Below are positions 24,914 through 35,612 of a stretch of 64,000 nucleotides of DNA, in pieces. Both the position numbers and the translations under genes were made by a program. The notes beneath the pieces are model-generated. The model ran no database searches. It saw only the letters and a program-made list of their open reading frames with translations, and was not told the origin of the DNA. Numbering within the stretch: position 1 is the stretch's first letter; each line of letters begins with the position of its first letter. Source of the stretch: Pyrus communis (lineage: Eukaryota > Streptophyta > Magnoliopsida > Rosales > Rosaceae); contig NC_084803.1 in the NCBI RefSeq assembly GCF_963583255.1, positions 13,872,478 through 13,936,477 on the forward strand. Direction: 5' to 3'.

Positions 24914-26502
24914 TTCTGCCCAAGAGCCTCGCCTTAGTTGCTTCTTCAAATTCTCTAGAGGGGCTGATGACTACCTCTGAAAGATTACTTTCGTTCAGAT
25001 CGCCAAATCCAATATGAGGGTTCGTCTTCTGGTGCTGCTGACCCCTTCTTTTTCAAGCTTTTGATTTAGGCTTTACTGACCGGCTCATTGATAACCTAAG
25101 AGATTGGCCATTATTCACTTTAGGCTTTTTGGGGGTTTGGCCTGAAGGGGTAGTGGTTAATGGTGCATGAGAAGTTCCTCGTTTAGTCCTAGTTAGGATG
25201 TAGAGGGCCAATGTTTTGGGATGAAACCGTATTTTGGGCTGGATCTATTACCTCTTCAATCCGAACTCCTGGGAGGTAGCAGTCCAGAATGCTAAATGTG
25301 GGCTCTATTTCGCTTAGGTCGTGTGAGGCTTTTAGGAGCCCTTCAGCATTTGCGAAAGCCCAAGAGGGAAGGTTACGTGGATCACACCAGTCCTTTCTAA
25401 GGGAAAGCCCATTCACAACTATGATCAAAGAGCCGTTGCGAAGTTAGGTCCCATAGCTGTCAGGATGCCACATATGTCCTAGTTTGGTATCCTAGGACTG
25501 TGCTGCATCAGATGGGGCAATGAATCAGAGTTGCCAAACGTGACATACGTGGCAGAGGGCCCAGGTACCACCAGTGATTTAGGGTCAACATTTGTATTGT
25601 CTGTAATACTGGCCATGAACGTGGAAGTCCTGTCGTTGCTTTTGCTGGGAAAGAAATTCAGTCGCCGGATTTTCCCATGGCTGATCTGGAATACCATAAA
25701 AACTATCTGGCGTCTTCCAAGAGCTCATCCAATGGTGCTTATTAGCTCCAGAAACCAGAAGTGGTTTCTTCCGTTCCGGGAATAGTAGGGTACAGGCTCT
25801 CGGCGTGGCTTTTGCACGAATGTCCTCTCCGAAAGGGTTATCGTGTCCTCGATTGGGGTTTCTCGGCCACGGACAGCCGCTGGAATGACCAAGTCGACCG
25901 CATTGAGGGCAGAAGTCTTGGAGGCCCTTACACTCCAGACGGATAAATCGTGAGCCATTACTCAGGCATGGTATTGACACACAGGTCACGAGGGGTTTTG
26001 AAGCATCAAAATCTACCTTGAGTTGGAGGAAACCCCTAAAACCATCCTCCAGAGGATCCTCGATTTCCATGGCAGCCCCTAATCTTTCCCCCAAGTAGCG
26101 AGCGTTCTTCTTGGTGCATAGGTTTCTAGGTATACCATGGGCTTGAACCCAGAAAATCGCTCGGTATGCTTTGATGTCGTCTAAAGAATGGTACATTGGT
26201 CATGGCTTGATCGAGAATGCATAGCCCTTGACAAACCAGGGGTTCCCATGTAGGATTCGTCGGGCCACAGACTATTTGCCCACTTAGATGGAATACACAT
26301 TTGGCTTTGCTCTGAAAACTCAAATCGCCCCAAACTTGTTCCATGTATACCGTAGTACGTCTTTCACCACATTCTGGGACGATTCCTGGTCAGTGATCAG
26401 GTGACCAGCCAGTTGAATGGGACTCTCTAGGCATTCATCGAGGTCGAGGCTATCCTCGAAGCAGACAAACATACACTCAACTTCTTCATCTTGGAGAGGC
26501 AT
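24914..26502 (-). pseudogene. LINE ORF1 remnant (DUF4283 + CCHC zinc knuckle)
   Basis: The Met at 26502 begins an acidic N-terminus, followed after a frame change by a DUF4283-like region (FWVQAHGIPRNLCTKKNA, then LGAAMEIEDP). Next is the zinc knuckle FCPQCGRLGHSSGC with C-x2-C-x4-H-x4-C spacing, near 25885. The rest toward 24914 is low-complexity and spread over several frames. Such proteins bind the element RNA. At least two frame changes separate the start from the knuckle. Confidence 0.85.
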
Positions 26503-26809
26503 TGTGACTTGAACCGGTCTGAAGAAAGCACATGAAGACCAGGTCTTACACTAGATCTCACAATGGCCTAGGAAAGGCAATAATAAAACCCAAAAGGCAC
26601 CAACAAAACCCCGAGGGGCACTAGTAAACCCTGAAGGGCACCATCCAAAAAACTTACAAAGTTCACATTTAAAAATCTTACAAAATTCAACACACTTGCC
26701 TTCCACAAACGCATGGAAATGCTCTTAGAATGGCAGATTTGCAGCTGATTTGGTCTTACATCTTTAATTTGTTTGTGTCATGCCCATGCATGATTCACCT
26801 TTGACTCTT

Positions 26810-28124
26810 TCTTGATTGAGCCGTTATTGTCCATTGCATGTGCATGGAAATCCCGGTGTGCCTCGAGAGTAATTTTGTCTTACCCAAAGTCCACGTGTCA
26901 CCTTCATAATTTTCTTGATTATTTTTTGCTCCACATACAGCATGTAAAAGAAGTTATAGGAATTAGAAAGCATTTAAGCTATATATATTACTAGCTAAAT
27001 GTATCCTTTCTAATTTTATGTACAATCGCATTACTGTGTGCATACTATATATGTATCGCTGAACAGTCTAGATGACTAACCAAAAAATAAAAACAAAGAA
27101 CAATCCAATTTTGATTTTAGTTTTGATTTTTGATTATCTTTATAATTGCTAAGCGATCGATCTATATGATCATATTTGACTAACAAAAAGAAACAAGGTA
27201 GTGAAAAAGGCAGAGACTGTAAAAAACACATGTACTACCGAACATATTTTATTTCATTCTGTGCATGGAAGCCAGGGTACACATCCACCTCAGTCAACCA
27301 ATAATTCATCTTTGTCCGACCCATATGCATGATCGATAATACAGAGTGAATTCGATGAATATAGCATATGAATCAAAATGAATAAGTATTAAGCCAGGGA
27401 CCATGCGTAATATGTGTAATTTTTTTTCTAGAAACTACGTAATGTGTTTAATTGTGTAGTGCATAATCAAAAGAAGTAGGAACTACATGCAATATATTGA
27501 TGGTGACATGAACGATTCAAATCGATCCATGCGGTGCGGGGACCTCATGAGTCTGATTCACACACTTTCAAGTGACTTTACTTCCGAGATGTTAACACTC
27601 TCTTGGACACCAATCATGGAGGCATTAATAATAATATTCGTACATACTTTTTAGAGAGAGGGAGGGAGGCGGCTGTCCCTAACAAACTTTCAAGGGTTTT
27701 TTGGAATTGGAATGTTAGTTTGAGAGCAAGAAGCAAATGAGGCAGTCTCAAAGTGGACAACAACAGTATGTGCATTCAAAATATTTTACATACATTATAT
27801 TTTTGTTTGAGAGTAAATGGTATGTTTTCATCTAACTGCTTACAAATTATTATCCTACTTTTATGTTCTTCTTCCAAGTGTGCGTTAATATTTAATTACT
27901 CATTTATCAACAATAAGTTGTGGAAGATTCTTCTGTCCTGACTTCTTTGTCACAAAATCTACACAAACAGCCATACGTAAATAATCCACCAACTCTGCTA
28001 ACAAAGATAGTATAATAATGATGATAAATAATTATTAAATTTGTCAGTATTTCAGTGATGAAATAATGTGCACCAAAGAAAAATTTAAACCGAGAAAAAT
28101 TAGGTAGTAAATAAAAGTTCATGG
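26810..28124. other. Intergenic A+T-rich DNA
   Basis: The first 150 bases appear to continue the repeat that the LINE interrupted (CTCGAGAGTAATTTTGTC, CCACGTGTCACC). The rest shows no gene, RNA or clear repeat. Confidence 0.45.
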
Positions 28125-28757
28125 CCCGTTTGTTTGGCTTTGCTAAGTCTCATTAAACTAGATTGAACTAATCCTTGGTGTAGTCCTGTATTTGTTTCAC
28201 GCATGGACTACGTTTAATGAGACTCGCCTATAGACTAAGTTCGACTAAAAGCTTTGCTGGAAGGTCTTAGCGAGATCCCTCAAAATTGGACGGACTGCTA
28301 AGACAACTTTGCTCCACTTCATCCCTCCTATCTACGTTTTCCTCGCATTCCACAATCCTTTTCAAACCTAGATCCTGTAAAATTCGAAACAAATAAAAAA
28401 AAACACACACACACACACACAAATCTACAGGGTTTCCCTCTTCAAAATTAGATCTAACTCCCAAAATTCGAACCCAGAAAACCCCAAAAAAATCTACAGT
28501 GGGATGAGCTTGAAATTTTCAATCCCAAATGCACCCAGAAAACCCAAACCAGATCAAACCTCATCTCCCACCTTCTACCTTCGAGCCAATCACACATGCA
28601 CCCCACCTCCTTCAATCTCTTTGTTGCTCTGTGTTTTGATTTTAAAATTTGCAATCAATTTTGTGGGAAGAAGTGAAGAGGCAAAGAGGATTTGCAATCG
28701 AAAATGTCAGTCTATTCTTCTAAAAAGTAAAGGCAGCATACGTGATCATTACTTAGG

Positions 28758-29235
28758 GAGAAAATTGTAGCAACAGTCCCTTAACTTTAACCCAATTGGA
28801 GCAATAGTCCTTCAACTAAAAATTCGTGACTATTGGTTCCTTAACTCATCAAAACGTGCAGTTATGGTCCTTTTAGTCAACTTCATCAGAATTTTGTTAA
28901 AATGACTCATGTTAGAAGGATCATTGCTACAATTAGTTCAAAGTTGAGGGATCATTGCTTCAATCGAGTTAAAGTTAAGGGACCATTTCTCTATTTGGGT
29001 TAAAGTTAGGGACCATTGCTACAATTTTTTTCATTTCGTTTTCTATATTTGTGCCTTGATTCAACCTCACGTGCATGGCACATGACTTATTTTAATGGAA
29101 GTTTTAACGAAGTTGACGAAAATGACCATAGCTACACTTTTTGATGAGTTAAGGGACCAATGGACATGACTTTTTAATTGAGGGACCATTACTCCAATTG
29201 AGTTAAAATTGAGCGATTATTGCTACAATTTCCTC
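28758..29235. mobile_element. Mutator-like foldback MITE, 9-bp target duplication
   Basis: The ends GAGAAAATTGTAGCAA and, reversed, GAGGAAATTGTAGCAA are flanked by TTACTTAGG (28749-28757) and TTAATTAGG (29236-29244), 8 of 9 identical. The two halves repeat TTAACTCAATTGGAGCAAT-like words in opposite orientation, so the whole can fold on itself. A relative is at 32241-32941. Confidence 0.8.
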
Positions 29236-29297
29236 TTAATTAGGTTTTAAAAATTAAATTATTTCAAAATAATATTTTATAAAATAATATAGTTGTT

Positions 29298-29460
29298 GCC
29301 ACTCAATACTACGGTGTGGTGGTATTCCTTTTTACTAGGAAGTGAGAGGTCTTAGGTTCGAATCTCATGGACGGTGAATTCGATACCAAATTAGGTTGCC
29401 CATTGTGTGACTTAGCCAAACTCCCCCTCCCCTTAATGTAAAAATATCGATATATTAAAA

Positions 29461-29486
<26 letters not shown>
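29298..29486 (+). mobile_element. tRNA-derived SINE with 11-bp duplications
   Basis: TTAGGTTCGAATCTC carries a pol III box B, and ACTACGGTGTGGTGGTA upstream is a degenerate box A region. The body continues with TGCCCATTGTGTGACTTAGC and CTCCCCCTCCCC and ends in A13 plus an AT run. ATATAGTTGTT flanks both sides exactly (29287-29297 and 29487-29497). Confidence 0.87.
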
Positions 29487-29491
<5 letters not shown>

Positions 29492-29497
29492 GTTGTT

Positions 29498-31153
29498 TTT
29501 TTTAGGCAAAAGTAAATTAAAATTTAGTAAAAAAATAATTTGAGTCTTAAAAATATCGTAGTTCATAGTTCAATCTCGTACTACACCAAACACTTCACTA
29601 TTTTTATCCTACTTAGTCCAAGCCAAGCTAATCCAAGTCAAGCCAGTCCAGCTTAGTGCTGAAGCTAGTTCAATCCGAAATAGGCTGGTGCAACAAATGC
29701 ACTCCATATATTTTCTGCAACATTTTATTTTTATGGTTTGTATCCAAAGGTTTAGAACCCTAAATCTAATCGAATTACGCGGATCATCTTATTCACTTTC
29801 TCCGCTTGACTAATTCCAGTGACTTATGATATTTGTTTTCGCATGGTTGTGCAATACCAACCAATACATATTTTTCTGTTAAAAAAAAAAAAACAAAAGA
29901 CCAATATATATTATGATGTTCCCAAATTCAAAAAGAAAAACACAATAGGAACTAAGTTTTTTATATTAATGGCATTTTTAAGTAAATAGGATCAACTCTC
30001 CTCATTTAAAGGCCTTGTAGATAAGGAGAAATTTTTTAAAGTGCTTGGTATTCAAGCGAGTGTCATAAAATAAGTGAAGCAGGATGCATAGGCGGAGTCA
30101 TATGGAGGCTAGAATAGGCAAGGGCGCATCCTGTAATTTCACTGATTTATATGTGATGTCTGCTAGTTTATACAATGAAGAGTATATGATCTATTGGTGT
30201 AGTAGAGTTTAAAGTTTCCAGCAAATCATGGATTCGAGATTTGTTTATGCAAACAATTATTTGATTTTCTTACCATCTTCTAAGCCTTATAGAAGATCCA
30301 TTCAATCTAGAGGAAAATCCAATTATGTTGAAAGAAAAATCGCATGGTAATAATTTTAAGCTAGTCAAGACTTTAAATTTTGTTCGAATCAAAGGTGTTA
30401 ATCATTTTTTATTAAAGCTCGTAAGCAAGCTCTATTCTTATGATATAATCATCTCAATACTAAATTTTTCATACAAATTTTAAAACTCCATCAATCTTGT
30501 TTGATTAAAATTTTCCATGACAATAGAAAACAACCAAAAAAAACCTCTGATTGTTTTCGAATTAATTATACTTGTAACTTTTTTTTTTTTTTTTTTTTTT
30601 TTTTTGTTTGGTTTCTTTCATTTAGCTTAAAAGCCCCTTTTGGAATAGAATTTTAACTTTGCCATTGGCAGCACATAAAAATATATCATTTTCTCAATTT
30701 AAATTGTGACATGTACAGTACAGCTTGAATACCGGACACTTACATCAAATTCTAAGCTTTCTCATTAGTCAGCATTGTTATTTATCCATTTAATAGTCTC
30801 AAATGTGCAAAGCAGTTTTTAAGTGAGTGGGATCAATTCTCCATTTGGAGGCCTAGCTAGTATATGAGAAGATCCGCTCTTAATCTGAACATTTGGACCT
30901 TTTAACGAAGACGTTTGAAAATATAGACATAAAAAGCTAAAGCAAATTCTAGCTTTCTCATCATTAACCTTGTCATTTATCCCTTCGGTCTCAAATGTGC
31001 AAAAAACACGACCTAATTGGTGTCGACCGCTTAGAAAACTGGACGGTGGAAACAGGTAAATAACAAAAAAATGAATCATGTTAGGTTTTGTTTTAGAGAG
31101 AAATGTTTTGACAGCTTGTTTTGCAGATTATTATTTGTTAAGTTTTGTTTTAA
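29498..31153. other. Intergenic DNA, repeat debris
   Basis: AGTRARTRGGATCAAYTCTC segments recur near 29990 and 30820, probably fragments of one MITE family. A T-tract lies at 30580-30605. No gene was recognised. Confidence 0.4.
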
Positions 31154-31166
31154 AGGAGTTAGGTTT

Positions 31167-31292
31167 TTTTTTTTTGTCAAATGATATATTTTGTTAGATT
31201 AGATGTTAGGTTAGCCACCGACGGAATTTGAACTCACGCCGTCATGCAAAGGCTTAATACCTTTCCACCACTGTGGTAAATGACCACTTGCG
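31167..31292 (-). mobile_element. tRNA-derived SINE (minus strand) with 13-bp duplications
   Basis: Read on the minus strand: CCACAGTGGTGGAAAGG, then GTGAGTTCAAATTCCGTCGG (box B region), TAACCTAACATCTAATCTAAC and an A-rich tail (plus-strand T run, 31164-31175). AGGAGTTAGGTTT occurs exactly at 31154-31166 and 31293-31305. Confidence 0.85.
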
Positions 31293-31305
31293 AGGAGTTA
31301 GGTTT

Positions 31306-32240
31306 CATGTCCCTCTTTTTTTCCTTGTATTTTTCTTATTTTCATTCTAGAAGAATAAGTTTATGTTCCATTTTTTTAATGTATTTTTCATTTTTTTTTT
31401 TTCTTATATTAGAAGGGCCAGGTAAGGTTTATTTTCTCTGGCTAAGATCAACTTCTATTCACTATTAAAATTCTCTCGCATCGTAGATGTTTTTTAAATA
31501 AAAAAACACGATGTAACATGTCATTCAGCCTACCACGTGACACAATAATTTTTTTTTCCATCTCAATGTGGTGTGATAATTTTTATTTTTATCTTTTAAT
31601 TAGAGCATCTCCAACGAAAGTTCAACAAGGTAGCTACCTTAGGAAAAAAATTAACTTTTTAAACAGCTGCTCGCTAGATGTAGCGAGGAGGAGACAAAAA
31701 TTCAAGGCTAACCAAACATATTTTAATGTTATTTCGCTGTACGCTCGCAAACCAGCCGTTTTCTAGAAGCTTATGAAACTCAATGAGACCGCCACGAGTA
31801 TCCAATATGCACTAAGTTTACTAGCGATAAGTTAAATAGCAATCGCTATTGAACTCGACTGACTGCTAAATTAGGATTGGAGTGTTTGATAAAAATAAAA
31901 AAATAAAAAACCTAATGAAAAGTACTTGAAAACTTTGAGTTTTAATGATAAGGACAAAATAAAGGGTAAAGGGTATAGTACTAGGATTGACTTTTTAGTG
32001 TAAAAATATGATTTTTCGTTAAAGTAAACAGTACTGTGAACTTTTCGTTAAAACTACCCAAAAAAAAAAAAAGCATTGGAGTGATGGCTGGCTAAAATAG
32101 AAAAAAAAAAAAAAAAGAAGCTAAATCTAAGAGTGACGTTCTTAAGAGGAAATGGTTAGCATTGTCGATTGAATCAAGTGAGATGGTCTCGTTATAAATC
32201 TAGGACCATAGGTATTGGGTATTAAAACAACAGCATTATA
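31306..32240. other. MITE debris upstream of second MYB
   Basis: GAGCATCTCCAACG at 31605 is the terminus of a Tourist-like MITE whose other end is not clear. GGGTATAGTACTAGG...AAAACTACCC at 31969-32060 resembles a small hAT-type MITE. No gene. Confidence 0.4.
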
Positions 32241-32725
32241 GCAATTGTAGTAATAGTTCCTACACTTTATCTAGTTTAATTTTTGTTTTCAAATTCTCGT
32301 ATTAATTTCTTTAGTTCTTAAACTTAACACGTATTGTATCATTGGTCCTTTTCATTAATGTCGTCTATTTTTCTTTTAAATTTAGGGGTATATTAGTAAC
32401 TTGAACCCATATCATTAAAAATGAATTTTAAAATGAAAAATGAAAAAGTCAAAAAAGAACCCAAAGAATTATAACTTTTTTTTTTTTTTTTTTTTGTGTA
32501 AGAAAAATGAATACATAGGAATTTTTTTCGCAGTTCAATATGTGATTTCTTAGTTGGTCCAATCACAGTTCGATCTCCTGCTAACTTTGAAATTACATAG
32601 CCTAATATTTACAACTTGCTAAAGTCTGATCATTTTCCCTTTGTATTTTTATAGTTCAAATTTCATTTTGTTTTAAGTTTTAGATATTAATTTATAAATT
32701 TTCATTTGTTTTGTATCTTCTTCTT

Positions 32726-32760
<35 letters not shown>

Positions 32761-32941
32761 AAATTTTAAGTTAAAGTTCCTAATATACACCTAGACTGAA
32801 CGGAAAAAAAAAAAGACAGTGTTAGTGAAAATGACCAATGGTGCAACACATTATTAAATTCGATGACTAAAGAAACTAATATGAGAGTTCAGAAACTAAA
32901 TTTAGACTAGAAATAAAATTCAGGAACCATTGCTACAATTA
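32241..32941. mobile_element. Mutator-like foldback element, about 0.7 kb
   Basis: GCAATTGTAGTAATAGTTCC at the left pairs with the reverse complement of GGAACCATTGCTACAATTA at the right. The flanking nonamers AGCATTATA and AGCATAACA agree at 7 of 9. The family matches 28758-29235. The interior includes T-tracts of about 22 and 32. Confidence 0.6.
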
Positions 32942-32948
32942 AGCATAA

Positions 32949-33195
32949 CACAGTTTCCGCACGCTATGTTGTGTTTATATTATTACGAGTAATGCTAGGA
33001 AGACTAAATTTATAAACTAAATTTGCAAACTAAATAATATGTCACTAATAGGAAATGAGCACATTTACCAACGTTTAAATAATAATCTAATCATCAACTT
33101 CCATGTCATTTAGTTTACAAAATTTAATCTACAAATTTAATTTCTCTAGCATTACTCAATATAATACAAACACAACATAGCATGCGGAAACTGTG
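32949..33195. mobile_element. Long-arm inverted repeat (foldback MITE) abutting the MYB promoter
   Basis: The left arm starts CACAGTTTCCGCACGCTATG and the right arm, reversed, CACAGTTTCCGCATGCTATG. Pairing continues for about 52 bases with few mismatches through GAGTAATGCTAG. The inner part (32987-33157) is a MITE with GAGTAATGCTAG termini, also found 3' of the first MYB gene. Confidence 0.8.
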
Positions 33196-33429
33196 CAGCT
33201 ATATAACTATCCGATTCCAAGGCCAAGGAGACCAAATCAAATACGCCTACGTCTTGGGGCTGCAGAGAGAAGGTCTCTGAGTGAAAAGTTATAGTTTTTG
33301 GTTGTGCAGCTATATAAGTATCCAGATTCCAAGGCCAAGGAGACCAAATCAATAAGCATACGTCTTGGCCAAAAGACCAGAGGCTGCAGAGAGAACAAGT
33401 CTCTGAGTGAAAAGTTATAGTTTTTGGTT
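33193..33429 (+). promoter_or_regulatory. Tandemly duplicated core promoter/leader of the second MYB gene
   Basis: Copy 1 (33193-33303) and copy 2 (33304-33429) both start GTGCAGCTATATAA and end AGTTATAGTTTTTGGTT. TATATAA occurs at 33200-33206 and 33311-33317. Copy 2 has about 15 extra bases near CCAAAAGACCAGAG. The ATG lies 22 bases after copy 2, so the second TATA is best placed for the usual start site; the first may act as an alternative. Confidence 0.75.
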
Positions 33430-33451
33430 GTGATCAAGCACCAAAAAAATA

Positions 33452-34702
33452 ATGGGGAGAAGCCCTTGTTGTGCAAAGGAGGGCTTGAACAGAGGCGCTT
33501 GGACTGCTCATGAAGACAAAGTTCTCACTCAATACATCAAGCTCCATGGTGAAGGCAGATGGAGAAACCTTCCCAAAAAAGCAGGTAACTATTAAACCAA
33601 AATGCTAATCAGAATCATTAGTAGCTTACACATTTTTTCTAGTTACATTGGAGGGTTTCGAATCCTGAATCTAGCTTACTCCTGCGTACCTACCCTCACC
33701 GCTGGGCTAACCGCTAGTTCATTCCTGGGTTTATGTGGGTTTTCTAATTAATTAGTGCGTAATTATATAAGCAGGTTTGAAAAGATGTGGGAAGAGCTGC
33801 AGGCTTAGGTGGTTGAATTATCTGAGGCCAGACATTAAGAGAGGCAACATATCTCCAGATGAAGACGAGCTTATCATTAGGCTTCACAAGCTTCTGGGGA
33901 ACAGGTACTTCTCTCTGATTTTTTTTTTTCTATTTTTTATTTATTTATTTATGCAAGGTTTTTTATTTTGATTGATTTTTTATGTTTTATTTTCAGATGG
34001 TCTCTAATAGCTGGTAGGCTTCCAGGGCGAACAGACAATGAAATAAAGAACTACTGGAACACAAATTTAGGTAAAAAAGTTCATGACCAACAACAACAAA
34101 GATCTGCTTCAAATCTCAAGCACCACAAAAATGGTGAACCAAATTCCAAGAACGCAAAAAGTACGGACATGGCATCACCATCATCCCTTGTTTACCGTAC
34201 CAAAGCTGCCAAGTGTACCCAAGTTTTCATCAACCCACAGCCACACAAAGTCCTACTTGCTCATGATCATCAACACTGCACTGAAGAAACAAACACAGTA
34301 CTAATGTTTGATGACAAGCCAGCTGCTATGGATGATGACCACATTAATAGGGCACTGTCGTTTTCTTCATTCTCTAATATCAATGCTGATCAAGAAAATT
34401 CAACCTCGGATTTTTTGGTGGATTTTGACATAGCCAGTCTTCTGAATTCGGATTTCCCTGAAATTAATCACGATTACTTGAATCATAATAATAGTGACAA
34501 TATTACGTCACATTTTGTAGATGAAACCGCTCAATTTTTTTCAGAGGAAATGCTGCAACATTGGAATAATGGTGGTAGCGATGATGGTGATGATCAAGTT
34601 CAAGTTCAGCCAAATTTGGCTCTCAATTTCCATTCCTTCACTTCTTTTCTGGGTTCTGATCATCAAGGGGAAGAATGGCTTGGAGTTGGAGAGAGTAGTT
34701 GA
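33452..34702 (+). CDS. R2R3-MYB transcription factor, subgroup 5 (TT2/MYB123-like), three exons
   Basis: Exons 33452-33584, 33775-33904 and 33997-34702 give 322 residues, with GT-AG introns of 190 and 92 bp at the same positions and phases as the other MYB gene here. R2 and R3 are complete ([40 protein letters not shown]). The bHLH signature [20 protein letters not shown] is perfect. [13 protein letters not shown] is the subgroup 5 motif. The C-terminus is rich in Asp/Asn/His, including [15 protein letters not shown] and a late [14 protein letters not shown]. Nuclear activation of proanthocyanidin/flavonoid genes is inferred from the family. The reading is intact. It is nearer canonical TT2-like proteins in R2 than its partner. 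Confidence 0.94.
33650..33735 (-). mobile_element. SINE/tRNA-like fragment in MYB intron 1
   Basis: On the minus strand TAGCCCAGCGGTGAGG fits pol III box A and GGATTCGAAACCC fits box B, about 40 bases apart. It lies wholly inside the 190-bp intron 33585-33774. The tail is not distinct, so it may be truncated. Confidence 0.6.
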
Positions 34703-35267
34703 ATAATATTTCCTTATTATATCATTATATTTAACAGTGCCACTTGTGTATTTTTCTCGTGCTCCGTACTTGAGAAGAAAACCTTACCATTTAAGTTGTA
34801 CTAAATAATTGTAGGAGGACCCTTAATTATATAATTAAGAATCGAATAATATATTGATGGATCATCTTGTCTCCATTATGTCCTACTTTTCTTTGTTTTA
34901 TATGATCGGTGCAATTGCTTTTGAGATGTACTATTTTCCGATGGAATATTGCCCTTACGGTGTATTTCACATGTTGTCCTGCAGCGGAACAAGAACCTTT
35001 TGATTTGTAAGTTGAACTACATGCCATGAAAAAAAAGAAAGAAATGCTTTTTAGATAAAATAGTTTTAAGATTGACATAACTCTTCACTCTGATTTTTGA
35101 GATTTAAAATCAGTAAAAGTGGTCTTTAAGATTGTCCACTGTCAATCATTTTGGTCATTTTGTAAAAAAATATCCGTCAAATTGAAAAAACCACCGGTTC
35201 AAGCGAATGGGTTGATTTTATAAAAATATCCTCAATTTAAAAGATATTTTCCACGGTGGACAATCTC
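34703..35267. other. 3' flank of second MYB gene
   Basis: A+T-rich; it would contain the 3' UTR and polyadenylation region. No further gene was recognised. Confidence 0.5.
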
Positions 35268-35455
35268 ATGAGCATTTTTGCTCACCACCATTTAGTATAG
35301 TGTATGCTCATCACCCTATCTATCACCGTTAGATGAGTTTGAATTTTGATATTTGTGCTTATCTACTACATGAATCTCGAAATTTAATCTCATCTAACGG
35401 TGATAGATAGGGTAGTGAGCATACATCATACTAAATAGTGATGAGCAAAAATGTT
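35268..35455. mobile_element. Foldback MITE with about 70-bp arms
   Basis: 35268-35340 and the reverse complement of 35382-35455 share AGCATTTTTGCTCA, CATTTAGTAT, TGTATGCTCA and CCCTATCTATCACCGTTAG almost without break. The loop is about 41 bases. If transcribed it would form a long hairpin. Confidence 0.82.
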
Positions 35456-35612
35456 TCCTAATAATAGAAGAAAAAAGGGAAATCAGTAGAGTTTTCACGC
35501 ATGCTGATAAGAATCATCGACGTAGACCACACAACAACTGATAGATTTTAGATACATGGTTAATACTTAATTCTGTGGAATAAGTTAAATTACATATATG
35601 ATAGGTACTCAG

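Larger units (their letters stand above)
20757..26794 (-). mobile_element. L1-type plant LINE, full length about 6.0 kb, inactivated
   Basis: TCACCTTTGACTCTT occurs perfectly at 20742-20756 and 26795-26809 and brackets the element. On the minus strand it runs from a 5' leader (26794-26503) through ORF1, endonuclease, reverse transcriptase, zf-RVT and RNase H to an A-rich tail (plus-strand T-rich stretch 20757-20777). The order and both proteins fit plant L1 LINEs. Several frameshifts and stops interrupt both ORFs. The 15-bp exact duplication shows the ends are intact and the copy is not 5'-truncated. Confidence 0.93.
28125..29705. mobile_element. Composite non-autonomous DNA transposon with nested MITE and SINE
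   Basis: The left end GGCCCGTTTGTTTGGC and reversed right end GGAGTGCATTTGTTGCACC are loosely related. Internal AGTCCA/AGTCTC words near both ends are typical of subterminal repeats. The right 120 bp match 4415-4531. The inside contains a CA microsatellite (28402-28421), a MULE-type foldback (28758-29235) and a SINE (29298-29486). No target duplication could be fixed, so the left boundary is uncertain. Confidence 0.45.

Noticed and set aside
29585..29705. Tandem AGCCAGTCCA words as a satellite
   Set aside because: The same arrangement occurs at 4415-4531 next to a terminus, so it is better explained as the subterminal repeats of a DNA transposon.
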